A stretch of DNA of 64,000 bases from Streptomyces sp. NBC_00224 (GTDB lineage Bacteria > Actinomycetota > Actinomycetes > Streptomycetales > Streptomycetaceae). Shown here in pieces: positions 46,663 to 55,600 of the stretch. The notes beneath the pieces were generated by a model that did no database searches, was not told the origin of the DNA, and saw only the letters and a program-made list of their open reading frames with translations. Each line of letters starts with the position of its first letter. Position 1 is the stretch's first letter. The position numbers were made by a program, and so were the translations under genes. Location of the stretch: contig NZ_CP108106.1 of assembly GCF_041435195.1 (NCBI RefSeq), positions 8,197,001 to 8,261,000 on the forward strand, given 5' to 3'.

Positions 46663-47408
46663 CCGGCACTGACACGAGCGAAGCCGTCGTGGCCGACCCT
46701 GACACGAGAGCAGCCGCCATGACCGGCGTCGCCGCCACCATTCCTGCCGGCACCCCCGTCACACTCCTGATCGCGGACGACGACGAGGTGACCCGCAGCG
46801 GTCTGCGCACCTTGCTCGCGGCACAGCCGGGGATCGCGGTGGTCGGGGAGGCCGCCGACGGCGTCGAGGCGGTCGATCGGGCACTGCGGTTGCGGCCGGA
46901 CGTGGTCCTGATGGACGTACGGATGCCGCGTCGCAACGGAATCGAGGCCACCCGGCAGTTGCTGGCCGAGTCGGCCCGGCCGCCGAAGGTCGTGGTGATC
47001 ACCACGTTCGAGAACGACGACTACGTCACCGCCGCGCTCAGCGCCGGGGCCAGTGGGTTTGTGCTCAAGCGGCATCCGGTCCGCCAGATCGCGGAGGCGG
47101 TGCGGGTCGTGGCGGCGGGAGAGGCGATCCTCTTCCCGGCGGCGCTGCGCCGGATGGTCGCCGCCCGCCCGCTGGACTCCGCCGAGGCGCTGCCGAAGGC
47201 GGCGCTGACGGGGCGGGAGGAGGAGGTGCTGCGGCTGATGGCCACCGGCCTGTCCAACCCGGAGATCGCCGAGTCGCTCACAGTGAGCTTGGAGACGGTG
47301 AAGACCCACGTCGGAAACGTGCTGACCAAGCTCGGCGCGCAGAACAGGACCCACGCGGTAGTGATCGCGTACGAGTCCGGCCTGGTGGTACCGGGGTTTG
47401 GCGGTTGA
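46659..47408 (+). CDS. NarL/LuxR-family response regulator
   Basis: A 249-residue regulator. The receiver domain has acidic residues DDD (40-42), the phosphoacceptor Asp86 (VVLMDVRMP) and Lys of FVLKRHP; the C-terminus is a LuxR HTH (LTGREEEVLRLMATGLSNPE then VKTHVGNVLTKLG). The start ATG overlaps the kinase stop codon, so both are co-translated. The first 30 residues are an extension beyond the usual start; an internal ATG at 46719 is an alternative. Targets unknown. Confidence 0.92.
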   Translation: MTGTDTSEAVVADPDTRAAAMTGVAATIPAGTPVTLLIADDDEVTRSGLRTLLAAQPGIAVVGEAADGVEAVDRALRLRPDVVLMDVRMPRRNGIEATRQLLAESARPPKVVVITTFENDDYVTAALSAGASGFVLKRHPVRQIAEAVRVVAAGEAILFPAALRRMVAARPLDSAEALPKAALTGREEEVLRLMATGLSNPEIAESLTVSLETVKTHVGNVLTKLGAQNRTHAVVIAYESGLVVPGFGG

Positions 47409-47557
47409 CGCGGCGGGAGTCGGTCGGCGAAGCCGTGTCGGCGCCGCCGGTGTGCACCGGTGCGCCGCTGCGGCGCCTGGTGATCCCCCCTGGCGCGGAG
47501 CCGACCCTACCGGCAGGGTGTGGCAGGGCGACGGCAGGTTCCCGCGTCCGGCGACTT

Positions 47558-47581
47558 GGCCTGGGCCTGGGCCTGGGTCTG
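47558..47581. repeat. Hexamer tandem repeat GGCCTG
   Basis: Four copies of GGCCTG (the last as GGTCTG) in the gap between the response regulator and the TerD-like gene. Noncoding minisatellite-like. Confidence 0.7.
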
Positions 47582-47668
47582 GGCGATCGAGGTAGGGATG
47601 CGGTCCCCTGCGCGTGACGTACGAAAACCCGAGTGCGTCGGTTCGTACGGCTCTGGGATCATTCCCGG

Positions 47669-49843
47669 ATGGTCCACCCTTTCGAACCCCTGGTCATCCG
47701 GCATACCCACCGCCTTCCCGCCCCCTGCGGACCCGCGGGGCAAGGCGACGTCGCGGCGCGGCAGTTGGACGCCGCGTTGATGTCGGTGGGTTTCAAGCTC
47801 TCGGCAGAGCTGCTGGGGCACCTGTCGGCGTTGTCCGAGGGGACGGTCGTCGACACCGCCGTACGGACGCTGGACACGGTCCGCGAGATGGTCGGTGACC
47901 ACGTCCAGCACAACGCCTACTTCATCGACTTCCCGGCCAACGTGCCGGACACCCTCGACTTCTGGACGCAGTGCATCACCGAGGCACTCGTCGACGGCGC
48001 GTCGTGCGAGGGCACGCTCGCCCAGTTGCGCGAGGGCGTGCTCGACCTGCTGACCCTGCCGTCCTACGGCACCTATCAGCACACGTACGCCCAGATGCTC
48101 GCCGCGCACGACGAGCTGATCGCCGCGACGGGTGACCGCCTGACCGTCCTGCACCTGGGCGGCACCCCGAACGACGAGGTCACCGCCCTGTACCTGGCCC
48201 TGGCCGGGAGCACCACGCCGCTGGGCGACGAGGCGCTGCTCGACCTGGCCGTGCTCGCCGGGCACTGCGTGGGCGGGCCGCAGCCCGAGGAGATCCCGGT
48301 CCGGGAGAACCGTGCTGTCGTCAACCGCGCCCGGCTCGAAGCCGGTGCGGGCCTGCTCCTTGACACCGTCACCGATGTGCTCCGGCTGGCCTGCGGGCTG
48401 TCGGACGGTGACGTGACCCTCCTGGAGCCGACCCGGTTCCGGTCGCCGTCCCGCCCGGTGCGGCGTGCCCTGCTCGCCGGCCTCGACGCGGTCGTCGCGG
48501 CGTCCCCGGCCAAGCTCGCCGACGTGACCGCACACCGCGAGGCGTTCAAGCGCCTGGGCGAGCGGCTGCACGCGCACGAGTACGCGGCGCGCTGGCCGCA
48601 CGCCGCCGACGTGTTCGCCGTCGCCCGGGGGGAGAAGGAGGCCCGGTCCTTCGACAGCCGCGCGGCGGAGCTGCTCGCCGCGCGCGACGTCACCGGGGCG
48701 ACGCGGCTGCTGGAGTCCGCTCCGGGCAAGCTGTTCCGCTCGCTGGACCACCTGCTGCGCTCGTGCGGCACCCAGGACGAGCGCGACGTGGTGGTGGCCG
48801 CCGCCGAGCGGGTCGTCCCGCAGGTGTCCGGCCGGGTCCTGCTGTCGGTGCGCGAGCACCTGAACAACCGCGCACAAGAGGACGGCGAGCGCCGTGTCTT
48901 CGTCAACGGCCGCGGCCGTGCCTGGGTGAGCGACGACACCCGCCCGCCTGTGCCCGCGGCCGAGCGCGAGCGCCTGATCGCCGCCCTGGACGCCGAGATA
49001 TGCCGCCGTCTGCCCGACCCCGGCCACCTGCTGATCGACCCGGACGTTCTGGACGTCGCACTCCCGCTCAGCGGCAAGGCGACGGCGGCCGGTCTCGGCG
49101 TGCTGCCCCGCGGCTCGCTCTCGCCGGTCGACGGTGAGCTGCTGCGGTTCTTCGTCCACTGGAAGCAGGCAAGCCGCAGTACCGACTTCGACCTGTCGGC
49201 GCTGATGCTGGACGCCTCGTACGAGACGGTGTCCTGGCTGTCGTACACCGCGCTCACCGGGATGGAGGGCGAGCACTCCGGCGACATCACCGACGCGGCC
49301 GATGGCGCTTCGGAGTTCATCAATCTGCGCCTGGGCGCCGTGCGCGGCACCTTCATCGTGCCGCAGGTCAACATCTTCTCGGGGGAGGGGTTCGAGGAGG
49401 TCGAGGAGTCGTTCTTCGGCTTCATGCTGCGCGAGGCCGAGCAGCAGGGCCGCCCCTTCGAGCCGCGTACGGTCCGTATGAAGTCGGAGTTGCGCGGCCC
49501 GGGCCGCGTCGCGCTGCCGCTGGCGTTCATACGCGGGGACGACGGCCGCTGGCGCGCCAAGTGGCTGCACCTGTACCTCAAGGGCAACCCGAACTCCAAC
49601 CGCGTCGAGGGCAACCGGGTCTCGGTGGCCACGCTGCTGCGCGGCATCGTCGAGCGAGACCACCTCACGGTCCGCTACCTCACCGACCTGGTGGCCGACC
49701 GGGCGACGGCCACCACCCTGTGGGACGGTGTGTCGGTCCCGGACGGCCCCGTCACCTACATCGGTCTGGAACGCCCGGAGGGTCTGCACCCCGACTCCCG
49801 CGTCCTCACGCCGGAAAATCTGCGCGACCTGATCCCCGGCTGA
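47669..49843 (+). CDS. Long TerD-domain-containing protein
   Basis: A 724-residue cytoplasmic protein. The N-terminal 500 residues are helical with no named domain I can assign; the last 220 hold a TerD-like beta-sandwich (FFVHWKQASRSTDFDLSALM, HSGDITDA, VPQVNIFSGEGFEEVEESFF). TerD proteins bind calcium and belong to stress/phage/tellurium response networks in actinobacteria, often as long modular fusions such as this. Start ATG at 47669. Monocistronic here, with no other ter gene in the window. Confidence 0.75.
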   Translation: MVHPFEPLVIRHTHRLPAPCGPAGQGDVAARQLDAALMSVGFKLSAELLGHLSALSEGTVVDTAVRTLDTVREMVGDHVQHNAYFIDFPANVPDTLDFWTQCITEALVDGASCEGTLAQLREGVLDLLTLPSYGTYQHTYAQMLAAHDELIAATGDRLTVLHLGGTPNDEVTALYLALAGSTTPLGDEALLDLAVLAGHCVGGPQPEEIPVRENRAVVNRARLEAGAGLLLDTVTDVLRLACGLSDGDVTLLEPTRFRSPSRPVRRALLAGLDAVVAASPAKLADVTAHREAFKRLGERLHAHEYAARWPHAADVFAVARGEKEARSFDSRAAELLAARDVTGATRLLESAPGKLFRSLDHLLRSCGTQDERDVVVAAAERVVPQVSGRVLLSVREHLNNRAQEDGERRVFVNGRGRAWVSDDTRPPVPAAERERLIAALDAEICRRLPDPGHLLIDPDVLDVALPLSGKATAAGLGVLPRGSLSPVDGELLRFFVHWKQASRSTDFDLSALMLDASYETVSWLSYTALTGMEGEHSGDITDAADGASEFINLRLGAVRGTFIVPQVNIFSGEGFEEVEESFFGFMLREAEQQGRPFEPRTVRMKSELRGPGRVALPLAFIRGDDGRWRAKWLHLYLKGNPNSNRVEGNRVSVATLLRGIVERDHLTVRYLTDLVADRATATTLWDGVSVPDGPVTYIGLERPEGLHPDSRVLTPENLRDLIPG

Positions 49844-50185
49844 CTGCTACTGTTGGCCGGGCGAGGCCATGAACGGACTTCCTTCTCCACCTCACTGAAA
49901 CTAGTCCCTTCGCTTTCCTCGCCTTCGACTTCGCGCCGGGGTGTCAACGACACCCCGGCGTCGTCGTGTCCGGGGCTCGCTCCCAGCCTCGGGGCGGTGG
50001 GCCGCGTACCGCCGGAGTTGACCTCCCGACAGCACTACCGCGCGCGGTCTACTGGAAGCTCAACCGTGCGTTGGATGACCGCTCGCGACGTGCTTTGTAC
50101 CTTCGATGACGACCGCGACGCCCGGGCCGGGACCTGACCCCCCGGCAGACAGGGCGTGGCACGGCAGTCGAAACGGGAGGACCAA
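49844..50185. other. Intergenic region with terminator hairpin
   Basis: About 342 bases without a gene. A perfect 12-bp stem (CGCCGGGGTGTC, 49934-49945, with GACACCCCGGCG, 49949-49960, loop AAC) likely ends the TerD-like transcript. The rest, including the promoter for the small secreted protein at 50186, shows nothing distinctive. Confidence 0.6.
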
Positions 50186-50533
50186 GTGCATTTGCGTGGA
50201 GCGGTGTTGTCGGTTGTGACGGCGCTGGCCGTCGCTGCCCCTGTGGCGCCGGCAGTGGCGGCCAGTAGTACGGCGAGCAGCTCGTCGTCCGGTCAGGTGA
50301 GTGTCCAGGCCCTGAAGTGTCATACGAACTGGCAGAACAGCACTTCGGCCAACGTGTGGTGTGACGGGCATGGGCCCGCCCGGTACGGGGCCAGCATTCT
50401 GTGCAAGAAGGGATCCTTGCAGAAGCAGCTGAACTACGGTCCCGGACCGTGGCAGGGTGACCGCCGTGGCATCAGCATGTACTGCCCGGACGGCGGCTTC
50501 AAGCGTGTGAAGCAGTGGGGCTGGCCCGGATAG
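50186..50533 (+). CDS. Small secreted four-Cys protein
   Basis: A 115-residue exported protein. GTG start at 50186 with GGGAGG at 6 bases; signal peptide to about residue 28 (APAVAAS); Ser-rich linker; then about 65 residues with four Cys (LKCHTNWQ, VWCDGHG, ILCKKGS, YCPDGG), aromatic and basic. Two disulfides are likely. I recognise no family. A strong terminator follows. Function unknown. Confidence 0.75.
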   Translation: MHLRGAVLSVVTALAVAAPVAPAVAASSTASSSSSGQVSVQALKCHTNWQNSTSANVWCDGHGPARYGASILCKKGSLQKQLNYGPGPWQGDRRGISMYCPDGGFKRVKQWGWPG

Positions 50534-50835
50534 TCAGCCCAGGCAGGTCCCTTGAGGCAGGTGGGGCAGCGATCGGTTCGCTGCCCCACCTGCCTTTGCG
50601 CGACGAGTCACGCCCAGCAGCCGGGAGACCGCCCACGCGCAGGCTCGCGACCTCGCCAAGAAGTTCTGATCGATCCGGAGCAGGCGCTGTGGGTGACGCC
50701 CTGGTGACGCCACTGCGAGCCAGCCAGAAAACAGACCCAAAAAAATTCTGGCGGCGATGTCGAGAACCCGTGGCTGGCTCCGTCCCCGTAGTGAAAGCGA
50801 CCACAATGGGCCGCACCAGTACCGAGGAGAACACG
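50534..50835. other. Terminator and ECF42-type promoter region
   Basis: This 302-base region holds a perfect 17-bp hairpin (50555-50571 with 50579-50595, seven-base loop) ending the upstream gene, and the promoter-like TGTCGA/CGTC pair described separately. I see no other gene. Confidence 0.75.
50758..50784 (+). promoter_or_regulatory. Putative ECF42-dependent promoter
   Basis: TGTCGA at 50758-50763 and CGTC at 50781-50784, 17 bases apart. ECF42 sigma factors are reported to recognise a TGTCGA -35 with a CGA/TC -10. It lies 51 bases before the YCII/DGPF gene, consistent with autoregulation of the YCII-sigma operon. Confidence 0.6.
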
Positions 50836-51249
50836 ATGGCCAAGTACCTGCTTCTCAAGCACTACCGCGGCGCTCCGGCTTCGGCCAACGACGTGCCCAT
50901 GGACAAGTGGACGCCGGAGGAGATCTCGGCGCACGTCCAGTACATGCGGGACTTCGCGGACCGGCTTGAGGGAACCGGCGAGTTCGTCGACGGTCAGGCG
51001 CTCGCCCCCGAGGGGGCGTGGGTCCGGTACGACGGCGAGGGGCGGCCGCCGGTCACCGACGGCCCGTTCGCCGAGACGAAGGACCTCATCGCCGGCTGGA
51101 TGGTGATCGACGTCGACAGCTACGACCGCGCCGTCGAGCTGGCCGGGGAACTGTCGGCCGCCCCCGGTGCGGGCGGGAAGCCGATCCACGAGTGGCTGGA
51201 ACTGCGCCCGTTCCTGGCCGCGCCGCCCACCATCTCCGAGTGCCACTGA
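50836..51249 (+). CDS. YCII/DGPF-family partner of ECF42 sigma factor
   Basis: A 137-residue YCII-domain protein. VTDGPFAETKDLIAGWMVID contains the DGPF motif that names this partner family; HYRGAPASA and the surrounding beta-alpha fold fit. Such genes sit beside ECF42 sigma genes; their biochemical role is not clear. The ATG at 50836 follows GAGGAGA. It is separated by one base from the sigma gene start, so the two are translationally linked. Confidence 0.9.
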   Translation: MAKYLLLKHYRGAPASANDVPMDKWTPEEISAHVQYMRDFADRLEGTGEFVDGQALAPEGAWVRYDGEGRPPVTDGPFAETKDLIAGWMVIDVDSYDRAVELAGELSAAPGAGGKPIHEWLELRPFLAAPPTISECH

Positions 51250-51250
51250 G

Positions 51251-52396
51251 GTGAATGAGGCCCTCCTACGGAGCCTCACGCCGAGCGTGCTCGGGATCCT
51301 CGTCCGCCGCGGAGCAGACTTCGCGGCGGCCGAGGACGCCGTGCAGGACGCGCTGGTCGAGGCGGTTCGCGTCTGGCCGACCGACCAGCCACGGGACCCC
51401 AAGGGCTGGCTGGTCACCGTGGCCTGGCGCCGGTTCCTCGACGCGACCCGGTCGGAAACCGCCCGCCGCCGGCGGGAGGATGTCGTCGACGAGGAACCGG
51501 CGCCCGGGCCCGCGCCCGCGGTGGACGACACGCTCCAGCTCTACTTCCTGTGCGCCCACCCGTCGCTGACGCCGTCGTCCGCGGTCGCGCTCACCCTGCG
51601 CGCCGTGGGCGGGCTGACCACCCGCCAGATCGCCCAGGCCTATCTGGTGCCCGAGGCGACCATGGCGCAGCGCATCAGCCGGGCCAAGCGCACCGTCTCC
51701 GGCATACGGTTCGACCAGCCCGGCGACGTCGCCACCGTGCTGCGTGTCCTCTACCTGGTCTTCAATGAGGGCTACTCCGGCGACGTGGACCTCGCCGCCG
51801 AAGCCATCCGGCTCACCCGGCAGCTCGCGGCCGCGATCGACCACCCCGAGGTGGCGGGGCTGCTCGCCCTCATGCTGCTCCACCACGCCCGGCGCGCCGC
51901 CCGCACCGCACCCGACGGCAGCCTGGTGCCGCTCGCCGAGCAGGACCGCGGCCGATGGGACACCAAGTCGATCGCCGACGGCGTCGAGATCCTGCAGGCG
52001 GCCCTCGCCCGCGACCGGCTTGGCGAGTTCCAGGCCCAGGCCGCCATCGCGGCGCTGCACGCCGACGCGCCCACCGCCGAGGAGACCGACTGGGTACAGA
52101 TCGTCGAGTGGTACGACGAGCTCGCGCGCCTGACCGACAGCCCGGTCGTGCGGCTCAACCGCGCGGTGGCCGTCGGCGAGGCGGACGGACCGCGCGCCGG
52201 CCTGGCGGCACTCGCAGCTTTGGACGACTCCCTGCCCCGCCACACCGCGGTGGCCGCGTACCTCCACGAGCGCGACGGCGACCTGGCGACGGCGGCCCGG
52301 CTGTACGCCGAGGCGGCCCAGAAGGCCCCCAACCTCGCGGAACGCGACCACCTCACGCGGCAGGCCGCCCGGCTCAACGCCCGCCGGGGCCGCTGA
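51251..52396 (+). CDS. ECF42-type sigma factor with TPR-like C-terminus
   Basis: A 381-residue sigma factor. Residues 1-170 contain region 2 (AEDAVQDALVEAVRVWPTDQ) and region 4 (LTTRQIAQAYLVPEATMAQR); the remaining 210 are a helical, TPR-like extension (DUF6596) with NEGYSG and RLTDSPVVRLNRAVAVGEAD. ECF42 factors lack a classical anti-sigma factor, and the C-terminal extension is required for their activity. Start GTG at 51251. The TGTCGA promoter-like motif upstream supports autoregulation. Confidence 0.9.
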   Translation: MNEALLRSLTPSVLGILVRRGADFAAAEDAVQDALVEAVRVWPTDQPRDPKGWLVTVAWRRFLDATRSETARRRREDVVDEEPAPGPAPAVDDTLQLYFLCAHPSLTPSSAVALTLRAVGGLTTRQIAQAYLVPEATMAQRISRAKRTVSGIRFDQPGDVATVLRVLYLVFNEGYSGDVDLAAEAIRLTRQLAAAIDHPEVAGLLALMLLHHARRAARTAPDGSLVPLAEQDRGRWDTKSIADGVEILQAALARDRLGEFQAQAAIAALHADAPTAEETDWVQIVEWYDELARLTDSPVVRLNRAVAVGEADGPRAGLAALAALDDSLPRHTAVAAYLHERDGDLATAARLYAEAAQKAPNLAERDHLTRQAARLNARRGR

Positions 52397-52450
52397 CGAA
52401 GCGACTCTCCTGCGCCGCTCGGCGCGGCCCGCGTGCACGTCGAGCCCGCG

Positions 52451-53431
52451 CTACCGGGGGACGGTGAGCAGGATGCGGCCGGGGCCGCCGGTGTCGACGC
52501 GGTCGTGGGCCTTGGCGATGTCCTCCAGGGGGAAGCGGTCGCCGACATCGACGGTGAGCGCGCCGACGGCGGCCGCCGCGGTGAGGTCACGGGCGGCCTG
52601 GCGCTTGGCCTCGGCCGGGAAGTCGTCGCTGCCGAAGAGCCGCAGGGTGACGTTGTTGAACAGGAGGGGCCAGAAAGGGATTTCGGTGCGGTCCGCGCGG
52701 GTGGCGTAGGCGGCGATGACGGCCTCGTTCGCGACGACGGCGTTGTCGAGGTCGGCGTTGTCGGACAGGGCGACCTCGATGATCCGGTCGACGCCCCGGG
52801 GTGCGTGGGCGCGGATCGCCGCCACCGGGTCGCCGGTGTCCAGGGCGACGGCGTGGGAGACGACGACGGGGTCGACCCGGTCGAGGTCCGCGGTGCGGCG
52901 GACGGTGGCGATCACTGTGGCGCCGGCCCAGTGGGCGAGCTGGGCGGCCAGGGAGCCGACACCGCCCAGGACTCCGTGCACCAGAACCAGTCGACCGTCG
53001 ACCGGGCCGTCCGCGAAGACGGTGCGGTGGGCGGTGATCCCGGGGATGCCCAGGCTCGCGCCGAGTTCGTCGTCGAGGTGGTCGGGCAGGGGGACGGCCT
53101 GATGGTCGGGCACGACGGTGTACTGGGCGGCGGTGCCGAAGGGGCGGTAGGACTGAGCCCCGTACACCCACACCCGCTGCCCCACGCGCCGGGCGTCGAC
53201 TCCATCGCCCACGGCGTCGACGACTCCGGCCGCGTCGCTGTGTGGGATCACCCTCGGGTACGGCATGGACGAACCGAGCCAGCCGCGCCGCTTCTTGGTG
53301 TCACCGGGGCTGATGCCCGAGACGGTGACGCGGACGCGGACCTCGCCGGGGCCCGGGGTGGGGTCGGGCAGTTCACCGACGCGTAGGACGTCGGCGGCCG
53401 GGCCCTGTTCGTCGTACCAGGACGCAAGCAT
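52451..53431 (-). CDS. NADPH:quinone reductase (MDR family)
   Basis: A 326-residue zinc-independent MDR. DEQGPAADVLRVGELPDPTP starts the GroES-like half; VHGVLGGVGSLAAQLAHWAG is the nucleotide-binding motif. ATG at 53431 has GGAGG 7 bases upstream. It may reduce quinones or enones; second such gene in the window after 30195-31226. Divergent from DUF4291. Confidence 0.9.
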   Translation of the reverse strand: MLASWYDEQGPAADVLRVGELPDPTPGPGEVRVRVTVSGISPGDTKKRRGWLGSSMPYPRVIPHSDAAGVVDAVGDGVDARRVGQRVWVYGAQSYRPFGTAAQYTVVPDHQAVPLPDHLDDELGASLGIPGITAHRTVFADGPVDGRLVLVHGVLGGVGSLAAQLAHWAGATVIATVRRTADLDRVDPVVVSHAVALDTGDPVAAIRAHAPRGVDRIIEVALSDNADLDNAVVANEAVIAAYATRADRTEIPFWPLLFNNVTLRLFGSDDFPAEAKRQAARDLTAAAAVGALTVDVGDRFPLEDIAKAHDRVDTGGPGRILLTVPR

Positions 53432-53522
53432 GGGATACCTCCGTGTGCGGCAGCGGGACGCCATGTTCTCGCTGGTTCGACAGTGTTACGCCACAGTAAT
53501 TCGATGGCGCGCGCGGGCCGGT

Positions 53523-54164
53523 GTGTCCACTCTGGTGATCGTGGAAGAACCCAAGTACCAGATCCGGGCCCAGTACACGGCCTCCACGGTCACCGTCTAC
53601 CAGGCGTACGCACCGGAGATCGGCGTGCCCGCGGCCCGGGAGGGCCGGTTCCCAGCCGTATGGCAGCGGGACCGGATGACGTGGATCAAGCCGTCGTTCC
53701 TGTGGATGATGTACCGCTGCGGGTGGGGCACCAAGGAAGGCCAGGAGACCGTCCTGGCTGTCGAGATCACCCGCGAAGGCTTCGAGTGGGCACTGGCACA
53801 CGCCTGCCTGTCCCACTACGAGCAGGGCCTCCACGCCGATCGCGCAGCGTGGAAGCGCCAGTTGAAGCGGGCTCCGGCCCGAGTGCAATGGGACCCCGAA
53901 CGCGACCTGCGCCTCCAGCCCCTTCCCCGCCGTGCGCTCCAGCTCGGCCTCTCCGGCGAAGCCGCGCGTCTCTACGCCGACGAGTGGATCGCCTCCATCA
54001 CCGACGTCACCCCGCTCGCCCGCACGATCCACGCCCACGTACGGGACGGAGACCTGGAAACCGCCCGGCAACTCCTGCCCGGCGAACGGCCCTACCCCAT
54101 AGGCGAGGGGCTGCTTCGGGGCGAAGCCGGTGTGTTGGACAGCGCTGCTGAGCAGATCGGTTGA
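53523..54164 (+). CDS. DUF4291-family protein
   Basis: A 213-residue protein with the family block RDRMTWIKPSFLWMMYRCGW and TVYQAYAPEIGVPAAREGRF. DUF4291 occurs broadly in bacteria and fungi, function unknown. The GTG at 53523 is used; a GTG at 53535 is possible. Divergent from the quinone reductase and converging with the DinB gene across 66 bases. Confidence 0.85.
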   Translation: MSTLVIVEEPKYQIRAQYTASTVTVYQAYAPEIGVPAAREGRFPAVWQRDRMTWIKPSFLWMMYRCGWGTKEGQETVLAVEITREGFEWALAHACLSHYEQGLHADRAAWKRQLKRAPARVQWDPERDLRLQPLPRRALQLGLSGEAARLYADEWIASITDVTPLARTIHAHVRDGDLETARQLLPGERPYPIGEGLLRGEAGVLDSAAEQIG

Positions 54165-54230
54165 GCCGCGCTGATCGAGCGCGCGAGCGGGTGTTGACTG
54201 GCGTCTGCGCTCCACACAACGCGCTCGGAC

Positions 54231-54953
54231 CTACCTCCCGCCAGTGGTGAGGCGGGCCTGCCACAGGTCGCGGAGCAGCGCGATCTCGGCCATGTGGTGG
54301 ATGAATTCGAGGTTGGCCGACGCCAGCACGCCGACGTAGGGGTATTCGGAGTCGTTGCTGTACGGGTACTGCGAGAAGCCGACCGTGTCGAGCTGCTCGT
54401 CGGTCAGGGTGGCGACACTGTCGCGCCAGCGGTCGATCAGGGCCCAGAACCGCTCTTGTGCCACCGCGGCAGAGGGGGTGAAGTCGACCAGCAGCTTCGG
54501 TTCCTGCCGCCGTTCACCGAAGGTCCACTCCCATGCGCCCGCGAAGTGGAAGTGCAGGTGCGCCAGCCGCCACGCGATGGTCGTGATCGGCGTTTGGTCA
54601 GGCTCCGGTTCACCGGTGTGGGCAAGGATCTGCTCGACCCGCTCCACACTCACGCTCCAGTCATCGGCGATCTTGGCGACCGTCATGCCGTCGGCGGCCT
54701 GCCGGGCAACTTCGGCGTACTCGTTGGCCGGGATGTCGGGGGCGCCCAAGTCGAGCACCCACGCACCCGGCCCGAACGCCCGGGGCGTCACTGCCTCTTC
54801 CCGGCGCCGGATCGACCAGCTACCGGGTACCGGCTCCCACAGGTACTCCTCGTCGCCGAGAGCCGTCAGCCGTACCTGCGCCATCTCCCTGGCCCGATCG
54901 AACTGGTCGAGCAGTATGCCCAATCGGTCGGTCCGCATGCCCTCGATCTCCAT
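54231..54953 (-). CDS. DinB-fold protein with inserted HTH-like segment
   Basis: A 240-residue DinB_2 protein. Flanking helices with metal-ligand His (WRLAHLHFHFAGAWEWTFG; FIHHMAEIALLRDLW) and the N-terminal LLDQFDRAREM helix are standard. Residues about 78-111 (EYAEVARQAADGMTVAKIAD then DWSVSVERVEQIL) form an insert reading like a DUF433-type helix-turn-helix. The ATG at 54953 follows AAGGGAG. This combination is unusual; function unknown. Confidence 0.82.
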   Translation of the reverse strand: MEIEGMRTDRLGILLDQFDRAREMAQVRLTALGDEEYLWEPVPGSWSIRRREEAVTPRAFGPGAWVLDLGAPDIPANEYAEVARQAADGMTVAKIADDWSVSVERVEQILAHTGEPEPDQTPITTIAWRLAHLHFHFAGAWEWTFGERRQEPKLLVDFTPSAAVAQERFWALIDRWRDSVATLTDEQLDTVGFSQYPYSNDSEYPYVGVLASANLEFIHHMAEIALLRDLWQARLTTGGR

Positions 54954-55228
54954 GCACGGCTCCCTTCGCGGTCGTGTCTTCCACCTCACTGCGCTCTGGC
55001 GGAAGCTAACGGCTCACCTCACGGGGCGCCACCGATTTCCTCACCCGCGGAGGGGCGCGGCGCCGCCCGCACCACCGCGCGGTCGCCACCGCAAGCCATG
55101 CCGTGACCAGGAGGTCGGCCTCCGTTCAGGCCCGAGGCCTCCTGTTCCCGACACCTCGCCCGATGATGGCTCCGCGTACGAGCGCGCCTGCAGTGACCCG
55201 GAGGGGACGGGCGCATGATCTCAGCAGA

Positions 55229-55303
55229 CGGAGCCGACCGGATTCGAACCGGCGTCCTCGCGATTTTGGAGACCGCGCGCGTCGACCTCTGCGCTACGGC
55301 TCC
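55229..55303 (-). tRNA. tRNA-Trp (anticodon CCA), atypical
   Basis: Leftward tRNA. The acceptor GGAGCCG/CGGCTCC, anticodon arm GCGGT-CTCCAAA-ATCGC with CCA anticodon, T-arm GCCGG-TTCGAAT-CCGGT and discriminator G are all present; the D-arm is GCGC-10-GCGC with no separate base 26. No CCA is encoded. The body differs from the usual Streptomyces tRNA-Trp. It stands alone in a roughly 650-base gap between protein genes. Confidence 0.88.
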
Positions 55304-55600
55304 GCCTGCCCCCGCATCGTATCGGTGAAGCGTGTCGCAGGACGCTGTGGGGTGGAAGCCCGCCCGGTCGCCAACTCCTGCTCCCAGACCGGTAGATGCC
55401 CACCTCCCGGCCCCGCCCGATGCGCTGGTGCGCCGTGACGATTCCGTGACATGGAGCGGACTCGTCCGTCGCGCATGTCCCAATAGATTCACTCATACAC
55501 CGCCACAACACACCGGCTCAGACCGAACGGTGGCGGTTCGTGTCCTTGCTCGCTCTCGCGGCCATCCGTACTTTCCGTACTTCCACGCACAGGAGTTGTC
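55304..55600. other. Upstream region of duplicated-domain secreted protein
   Basis: Contains a tRNA promoter on the leftward side and a long inverted repeat, ACCGCCAC (55499-55506) with GTGGCGGT (55530-55537), 23 bases apart, in the leader of the next gene. No gene is evident. Confidence 0.4.
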
